A DNA stretch of 6,127 nt from Candidatus Dormiibacterota bacterium (GTDB lineage Bacteria; Chloroflexota; Dormibacteria; Aeolococcales; Aeolococcaceae), in the NCBI GenBank assembly GCA_003135255.1, contig PLAX01000066.1, forward strand, positions 1-6,127, written 5' to 3'. Shown here one piece after another: positions 1 through 3,361 of the stretch. The notes under the pieces are model-generated. The model was given only the letters and a program-made list of their open reading frames with translations, was not told where the DNA came from and made no database searches. The translations under genes and the position numbers were made by a program. The first letter of the stretch is position 1, and each line of letters begins with the position of its first letter.

Positions 1-181
1 CCGCGTAGGCGGCGGCACCCCCGCGCAGTTCGATGCCGGCCGCCGAGCCGACGTTGACGATCATCCCGCCCCCGAGAACCGTCATCCGCCGGGCCGCCTC
101 GCGGCTGGGCCACCAGGCCGTCTCCAGGTTCACCCGGAGCATCTCCCGGACCACGCGGGGGGAGGTCTCGACCACCCCGAG
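1..181 (-). pseudogene. Short-chain dehydrogenase/reductase fragment, lacking its N-terminal half and cut by the left edge
   Basis: Read on the minus strand, this stretch translates to a clear SDR catalytic core. It has the VNLE segment that supplies the active-site Asn in this superfamily (codon 128-130), then MIVNVGS with the catalytic Ser (codon 44-46), and a Tyr (codon 5-7) exactly 13 residues later, the usual Ser-Tyr spacing. The Lys of YxxxK would lie past the window edge. SDR enzymes oxidise or reduce hydroxyl/carbonyl groups with NAD(P). About 90 residues normally precede this point, carrying TGxxxGIG and NNAG. Here SDR-like sequence stops near base 181, and none of the three minus frames shows these motifs before the next gene. 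The frame stays open up to an ATG at 296-298 (in-frame stop at 308-310), but those extra residues do not look like an SDR. A product could also start at the ATG at 140-142. Without its cofactor-binding half, this is most likely a decayed gene. Substrate cannot be guessed. Confidence 0.6.
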
Positions 182-297
182 AGCCCGAGACCCATCACCC
201 GAGACGATAGCCGCTCCGCGCCCGTGCGGTCGCGAGCCCTCCCAGAGGTTGTTCCCCCTCCAGGCGCGGGCCTGCGCCGGAGAGCGCGGCGGGCGCA

Positions 298-303
298 TAG
301 AAT
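298..303 (+). promoter_or_regulatory. -10 hexamer TAGAAT, probable leaderless promoter of the F420-type oxidoreductase gene
   Basis: TAGAAT matches the TAnnnT -10 pattern and ends 6 bases before the A of the ATG at 310. Transcription would therefore begin at or within a base of the start codon. There is no Shine-Dalgarno sequence before that ATG, which fits a leaderless mRNA. No convincing -35 hexamer is visible around 275-280. The same hexamer followed by C recurs before the Crp/Fnr gene on the other strand. Confidence 0.45.
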
Positions 304-309
304 CTGGTC

Positions 310-753
310 ATGCCCATCGAAGGTGAGTACGAGCCCAGCCCCGCCCAGTGGGTCCGCGACCAGGTCGCCGAGTACGAGAGCTCCGGAGGCAAGCGTGGCA
401 ACACGCTGGGCAACACGGAGATGCCCGTGATCATCGTCACCATGCGGGGGCGCGTGAGCGGCAAGGTTCGCAAGCTCCCCGTGATGCGCGTGGAGCACGG
501 GGGCGATTACGCAATCGTCGCCTCCAAGGGTGGGACCGCGGAGAACCCGGACTGGTACCACAACCTGGTCGCCAACCCCACCGCGGTGGCCATCCAGGAC
601 GGCCCGGAGCCGTTCGACGTCGAGGTCCGCGAGGTGAGCGGCGCGGAGCGTGCTGCGTGGTGGGAGAGGGCGGTCGCCACCTACCCCCCCTACGCGGAAT
701 ACCAGACCAAGACGTCACGGGTGATCCCGGTCTTCGTCGCCACCCGGGTCTGA
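310..753 (+). CDS. Ddn-family nitroreductase, F420 (deazaflavin)-dependent oxidoreductase
   Basis: This 147-residue protein has the full length and motifs of the Ddn/Rv3547 family, small split-barrel proteins that use reduced coenzyme F420 to transfer hydride to quinones, nitro compounds or other acceptors. Visible landmarks are the family N-terminus GEYEPSPAQWVRDQV (5-19), the SGKVRKLP cofactor-phosphate loop (50-57), YAIVASKGG (67-75), PDWYHNLVANP (80-90) and the WWERAV helix (117-122). Tyr125, Tyr128 and Tyr131 reproduce the i, i+3, i+6 spacing of the tyrosines near the substrate pocket in the M. tuberculosis enzyme (recalled, not looked up). No signal peptide or membrane segment is seen, so it should be cytosolic or loosely membrane-associated. 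The ATG is supported by the family N-terminus immediately following it and by the -10 hexamer placed for leaderless expression. The gene stands alone, facing away from the SDR remnant. Family call is strong; the substrate is unknown. Confidence 0.92.
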   Translation: MPIEGEYEPSPAQWVRDQVAEYESSGGKRGNTLGNTEMPVIIVTMRGRVSGKVRKLPVMRVEHGGDYAIVASKGGTAENPDWYHNLVANPTAVAIQDGPEPFDVEVREVSGAERAAWWERAVATYPPYAEYQTKTSRVIPVFVATRV

Positions 754-789
754 GCCCCTAGGGACGGGCTGCGGCCGGACCACCCCGTT

Positions 790-805
790 GGCGCGCGATC
801 GCGCC
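790..805 (+). terminator. Hairpin after the F420-type oxidoreductase gene, possible terminator
   Basis: GGCGCG (790-795) and CGCGCC (800-805) form a 6-bp stem around the loop CGAT, extendable by two T-G wobbles, 37 bases after the stop codon. A second, weaker stem follows (CCCGCC 820-825 with GGCGGG 834-839, 8-base loop). Neither has a T tract, so this is at best a GC-rich, U-poor terminator. Confidence 0.3.
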
Positions 806-864
806 GGACGCGCCGTCTCCCCGCCACGGGCAAGGCGGGAGGACGCATTTCGGTGAGATTGGGG

Positions 865-870
865 TACCCT
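865..870 (+). promoter_or_regulatory. Candidate -10 hexamer TACCCT of the cold-shock gene
   Basis: TACCCT fits TAnnnT and lies about 104 bases before the cold-shock ATG. Initiation near 877 would give a leader of about 97 nucleotides that includes the whole long hairpin at 906-970. No clear -35 element is visible at 842-847. The call rests on pattern and placement only. Confidence 0.3.
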
Positions 871-905
871 AGTCTCAGCCGCTCAAATCGGGCGGAAGTC
901 GCTCG

Positions 906-970
906 TGGTCTCCCTCCTTCTCAACGGACCCGCGCGTCGTGAGTAATCCGAGAAGGACCAGGAGAGACCA
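906..970 (+). promoter_or_regulatory. Cold-shock mRNA leader hairpin that buries the ribosome-binding site
   Basis: Bases 906-922 pair with 950-970 in 17 Watson-Crick pairs: TGGTCTC (906-912) with GAGACCA (964-970), CC (913-914) with GG (961-962), and TCCTTCTC (915-922) with GAGAAGGA (950-957). The only interruptions are a bulged A (963) and a bulged CCA (958-960), both on the 3' side. The 3' arm contains both Shine-Dalgarno-like segments, AAGGA (953-957) and AGGAG (960-964, 9 bases before the ATG at 974). The 27-base apical loop (923-949) is GC-rich and may fold further. Long structured leaders that change shape with temperature are known for cspA-type genes. That this one is a thermoswitch is inference; the pairing itself is read directly from the sequence. 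Confidence 0.55.
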
Positions 971-973
971 GTC

Positions 974-1174
974 ATGACTGGTACCGTCAAGAAAGTCGTG
1001 CAGGAGCGCGGCTTTGGTTTCATCACCGCTGAGGATGGCGCGGAGTACTTCTTCCACCGCAGCGGCCTCGACCCCTCGCTCAACTTCGAGAGCCTGGCGG
1101 TTGGCGAGCACGTGAGCTTCGCCGTCGAGACGAGTGACAAGGGCCCGCGCGCGCGTCAGGTTCGCGCTGCCTAA
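974..1174 (+). CDS. CspA-family cold-shock protein (single cold-shock domain)
   Basis: This 66-residue protein is one OB-fold cold-shock domain, the usual family size. Such proteins bind single-stranded RNA/DNA, melt RNA secondary structure and act as RNA chaperones in the cytoplasm. The RNP1 motif RGFGFI is at 12-17 (Arg in place of the commoner Lys) and the RNP2-like YFFHRS at 25-30. The nucleic-acid-stacking aromatics Phe14, Phe16, Phe26, Phe27 and His28 are present. The C-terminal GPRARQVR (57-64) is the usual last strand, so the gene is complete. The ATG follows AGGAG (960-964) with 9-base spacing and gives the standard MTGTVKKV start. The gene is monocistronic: about 220 bases of non-coding sequence precede it and a strong hairpin follows 15 bases after the stop. 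Expression is probably controlled through the leader. Many bacteria carry several csp copies, some not cold-induced, so the domain does not prove a cold-shock role. Confidence 0.95.
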   Translation: MTGTVKKVVQERGFGFITAEDGAEYFFHRSGLDPSLNFESLAVGEHVSFAVETSDKGPRARQVRAA

Positions 1175-1189
1175 CACTCGGGATTAGGC

Positions 1190-1225
1190 CCTCCGGCCGG
1201 TGCGGGTATCCGCACCGGCCGGGGG
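1190..1225. terminator. Strong GC hairpin between the cold-shock gene and the convergent hydrolase gene
   Basis: A perfect 13-bp stem, CCGGCCGGTGCGG (1193-1205) with its complement (1210-1222), closes on the 4-base loop GTAT. A T-G wobble and two C-G pairs extend it to 1190-1225. It begins 15 bases after the cold-shock stop. A second hairpin follows (CTCTGAC 1233-1239, loop CGG 1240-1242 with the third base in the loop, GTCAGAG 1243-1249). There is no T tract on either strand, so termination would rely on stem strength. Being symmetrical, it could serve the hydrolase gene transcribed toward it as well. Confidence 0.55.
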
Positions 1226-1249
1226 CCGAAACCTCTGACCGGGTCAGAG

Positions 1250-1413
1250 AAGACCGTCGAAGAGGTCCAGCGCGGGCCTTTCCGGTCCGCCCGCTCCGCG
1301 GGCGAGGACGAGGCGTTCGAGGCCGAAGGCTGCCTCGAAGAGCTCCGCCACATGGCGGCGAGGACGAGGCCCGGGGTGCCTCCGGCTGAGACGGGCGGCC
1401 GGATGGGCCGGGA
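1250..1413. other. Gene-free stretch between the terminator hairpins and the hydrolase stop codon
   Basis: No complete gene is supported here. On the minus strand a short frame (1244-1351, GTG start at 1349-1351, 35 codons) gives a protein-like composition containing VAELFEAAFGLERLVL. It has no ribosome-binding site and no family I recognise. It could be a remnant of an older gene's C-terminus or chance reading of GC-rich DNA. Confidence 0.3.
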
Positions 1414-2337
1414 TCAGTCGGTGAGCGCCAGCCGCATCAGGGCGAGATGCCGCACCACCGCGTCGGGACTCCAGCCGTGGCCCCCCTGCTTGTCGACCAC
1501 CAGCTCGACGTTCTCGAGGGGGGCGACCATCTCGCGGAGGCGTTCGACGTTGACCAGGCGATCGTGCTCGGGGACGATGATCATGGTCGGCTTGGCGCGA
1601 GTCCGGACCAGGTCCAGATCCTGACGTCCGAGTGCATCGGCCAGCCACTCGCGTGCTGCGCGCGGGTTGGCACGTCGCTGGTTGAGGTAGTTGACGTCGG
1701 CCGTGTACGGATCGACGACCTTGCCCTCGATGGCGATGCGTTTGTAGAGGTCGCTGACAGTGCGGCGGCGGCTGAGCCAGGCCACCTGGGCCCAGAGCGG
1801 CCGGACGGTCAGGATGCGCACCTGCCAGCGGTACTGGGCGCGGATCAGCCCCTCCCCGAGGAGTGGGGTGTGCAGGATCAGATGGTCGACGGCGCCCTCG
1901 TTGTCGGCGGCCATGGCGCAGGCGACCGAAGCACCCAGGCAGAGGCCGGCGAGGTCGAAGCTGCGAATGTCGAGGTGATCGAGCAGCTCCCAGACCGTGC
2001 CGGCCATCGCCTCGGCGGTGTGACGGGAGGGGAGCGGCGCCGACTGCCCGTTGCCGGGCAGATCGGGGGCGATCAGGGTGTGCTGGCTCGCGAGCGCCGC
2101 GAACCGGCCTCCGAACTCCTCTCCGGAGCTGATGAAACCGTGGCAGAGCACGAGCGGCTTGCCGGTGCCACCGATGAGGAACCGCAGCCGGCGTCCGCCG
2201 AGATCGACGAACCGCTCCTCCATGGGCGGGGCGGCGGCGGTTGAGACGGTCAAGCGCTCACGCTCGATCTCGGAGGCGCGACCATTTCGGTCATCCGCGT
2301 CAGAAATCCTGGACCGGGTGGTTGCGTCGAACCACAT
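1414..2337 (-). CDS. Alpha/beta hydrolase with a cysteine nucleophile
   Basis: This is an alpha/beta-hydrolase-fold protein. Numbering from the ATG used here (2335-2337, 307 residues), the oxyanion segment CHGF is at 65-68. The nucleophile elbow is G-L-C-L-G at 131-135, with Cys133 (TGC) where most members have Ser. The acid is Asp259 in PEHDRL and the base His287 in QGGHGW. Cys-Asp-His triads are known in dienelactone hydrolases and PHA synthases, but this protein lacks the other marks of either, so the reaction (hydrolysis, acyl transfer or other) is open. The start is uncertain. The frame is open to an ATG at 2413-2415 with no ribosome-binding site and inside a palindrome. The ATG at 2335-2337 has GGGGAG 12 bases upstream. 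The fold itself begins at the ATG at 2221-2223 (MEERFVDLGG). No signal peptide or membrane span is seen. It lies downstream of the Crp/Fnr gene in the same direction and converges on the cold-shock gene. Confidence 0.85.
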   Translation of the reverse strand: MWFDATTRSRISDADDRNGRASEIERERLTVSTAAAPPMEERFVDLGGRRLRFLIGGTGKPLVLCHGFISSGEEFGGRFAALASQHTLIAPDLPGNGQSAPLPSRHTAEAMAGTVWELLDHLDIRSFDLAGLCLGASVACAMAADNEGAVDHLILHTPLLGEGLIRAQYRWQVRILTVRPLWAQVAWLSRRRTVSDLYKRIAIEGKVVDPYTADVNYLNQRRANPRAAREWLADALGRQDLDLVRTRAKPTMIIVPEHDRLVNVERLREMVAPLENVELVVDKQGGHGWSPDAVVRHLALMRLALTD

Positions 2338-2404
2338 GACGTGACGCGGCTCCCCGGCCTTCCCATCCCGCGCCGGGCATGAGGGTGCGGACAGCGTCGG
2401 TCTG

Positions 2405-2423
2405 AGGGCACCCATGGTGCCCT
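2405..2423. promoter_or_regulatory. Perfect 19-base palindrome between the Crp/Fnr and hydrolase genes
   Basis: AGGGCACC and GGTGCCCT (8-bp arms) flank a central CAT. It lies 61 bases downstream of the Crp/Fnr stop and 67 bases upstream of the preferred hydrolase ATG. The size and symmetry suit a dimeric repressor or activator operator. The same symmetry would form an 8-bp RNA hairpin and could end the Crp/Fnr transcript, although no T tract follows. It does not resemble the Crp consensus TGTGA-N6-TCACA. Confidence 0.4.
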
Positions 2424-2456
2424 ACCACCCGGCGCGGCGTCTGCTCGCCGCCGTAC

Positions 2457-2494
2457 CGATCAGGTCGCGCTTCACGCATGCGATCAGACCGCGC
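2457..2494. repeat. Imperfect 14-base direct repeat across the Crp/Fnr stop codon
   Basis: CGATCAGGTCGCGC (2457-2470) recurs as CGATCAGACCGCGC (2481-2494), 12 of 14 bases identical, with a 24-base period. The second copy contains the Crp/Fnr stop codon (2484-2486). It could be a small local duplication or paired protein-binding sites; the sequence does not decide. Confidence 0.35.
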
Positions 2495-3230
2495 CTCGAT
2501 GAGCGGCACCGTCATGGGGAGGGACGCCGACTCGGTCCAGCTCTCGCTTGATGCTGCCGTAGCACTCGCACGCGACACTCTCCAACCCCTCGCGGTCGAG
2601 GATGGAGACGTGCCCACGGTGATAGCGGATGAGTCCCGCGGCCTGGAGTATCCCCGCGGAGAGGGTCACGGTCGCGCGCCGCGAGCCGAGCATCTGGCCG
2701 AGGAACTCGTGGGTGATGGCGAAGTCGTCGACGCCGACCCGGTCATGGCTCATCAGCAGCCAGCGGCTGAGACGCTCCTCGTTGGTGTGCAGCCGGTTGC
2801 AGGCGGCGGCCTGCGAGATCTGACCGAAGAGAGCCGAGAGATACTGGTGGACCAGGTCGCTGAAGGCGCCAGGGCGGTCCACCTCGGCGAGGAACGCAGC
2901 CGCGTCCATCCGCAGTGAGGACCCCGACACCTGCGAGATGGCGCGCACGGCGAGCGAGCCGCCGGAGAAGAGCGGCACCCCGACGATGCCCTCGTTGCCG
3001 ACCGTCGCCACCTCGACGATGGCACCGTCGTCAAGAGGGGTTACCAGCGAGATGACGCCGTCGATCGGGAAGTGGACGGCCCGGATCGGCTCGCCGGGCT
3101 CGAAGAGCACGGTCTTGATGGGCAGTGCCACGAGCACCATGCTGCGGATCAGCCGGTCACGGTCCTCGGCGGGGAGGGCCTCCAGGATGCGGTTGGAGCG
3201 GGGATCGCGCGGGGGGGGGGGAGAGGACAT
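2484..3230 (-). CDS. Crp/Fnr-family transcriptional regulator
   Basis: The 248-residue product has the family's usual length and order: a cyclic-nucleotide-type beta-barrel sensor domain (about 17-118), a dimerisation helix (about 122-150) and a winged helix-turn-helix (about 152-213) with the recognition helix near GSRRATVTLSAGIL (182-195). It belongs to the subgroup with CNRLH (144-148) and CECY (221-224). The barrel has GIVGVPLFSGGSLAVRA (81-97) where E. coli CRP has the Glu and Arg that hold cAMP, so cAMP is unlikely to be the ligand. Cys144, Cys221 and Cys223 are visible, but there is no N-terminal FNR-type cysteine cluster. The ATG at 3228-3230 is the only reasonable start; its ribosome-binding site is poor (GAGA close by, GGGAGG 19 bases away). 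Codons 3-7 contain an 11-base C run. It lies 131 bases downstream of the histidine kinase with its own candidate promoter. DNA targets are unknown. Confidence 0.92.
   Translation of the reverse strand: MSSPPPPRDPRSNRILEALPAEDRDRLIRSMVLVALPIKTVLFEPGEPIRAVHFPIDGVISLVTPLDDGAIVEVATVGNEGIVGVPLFSGGSLAVRAISQVSGSSLRMDAAAFLAEVDRPGAFSDLVHQYLSALFGQISQAAACNRLHTNEERLSRWLLMSHDRVGVDDFAITHEFLGQMLGSRRATVTLSAGILQAAGLIRYHRGHVSILDREGLESVACECYGSIKRELDRVGVPPHDGAAHRGAV
3211..3221. repeat. Eleven-base G/C homopolymer inside the start of the Crp/Fnr gene
   Basis: The plus strand reads eleven consecutive G; in the gene this is C11, encoding most of the PPPP run at residues 4-7. Loss of a single C would put translation into a frame that ends at a TGA at 3149-3151, after fewer than 30 codons. 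Such tracts are classic sites of slipped-strand mispairing, but also of assembly error. Confidence 0.9.
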
Positions 3231-3318
3231 GGGAATCTCGGCCGAGCGGCCTCCCGGTCGCGACGACCCCTGCTCAGTCAGGCGCCGCGGCGAGGCTGTG
3301 TTCTGGTGTTGCGCTCGG

Positions 3319-3324
3319 ATTCTA
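3319..3324 (-). promoter_or_regulatory. Candidate -10 hexamer TAGAAT of the Crp/Fnr gene
   Basis: On the minus strand TAGAAT, followed by C, lies in the 131-base gap between the kinase stop and the Crp/Fnr ATG. Initiation near 3312 would give a leader of roughly 80 bases. It is identical to the hexamer before the F420-type oxidoreductase gene. No -35 match is visible around 3342-3347. A short stem (GGCGC 3335-3339 with GCGCC 3344-3348), 13 bases after the kinase stop, could attenuate read-through just upstream. Confidence 0.35.
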
Positions 3325-3361
3325 CCGCCGACCTGGCGCCATCGCGCCGGTGAGGGGTGCC

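Noticed and set aside
130..561. A 143-codon minus-strand frame spanning the SDR fragment and the start of the F420-type oxidoreductase gene
   Set aside because: It is in a different frame from the SDR motifs and antisense to the conserved oxidoreductase core; composition is not protein-like.
1447..2244. A 265-codon plus-strand open frame across the hydrolase gene
   Set aside because: It is antisense to the intact catalytic motifs of the hydrolase and has no recognisable motif of its own.
2413..2415. The most upstream ATG of the hydrolase frame (333-residue product) as the real start
   Set aside because: It has no ribosome-binding site, sits inside a perfect palindrome, and adds a disordered, non-homologous N-terminus.
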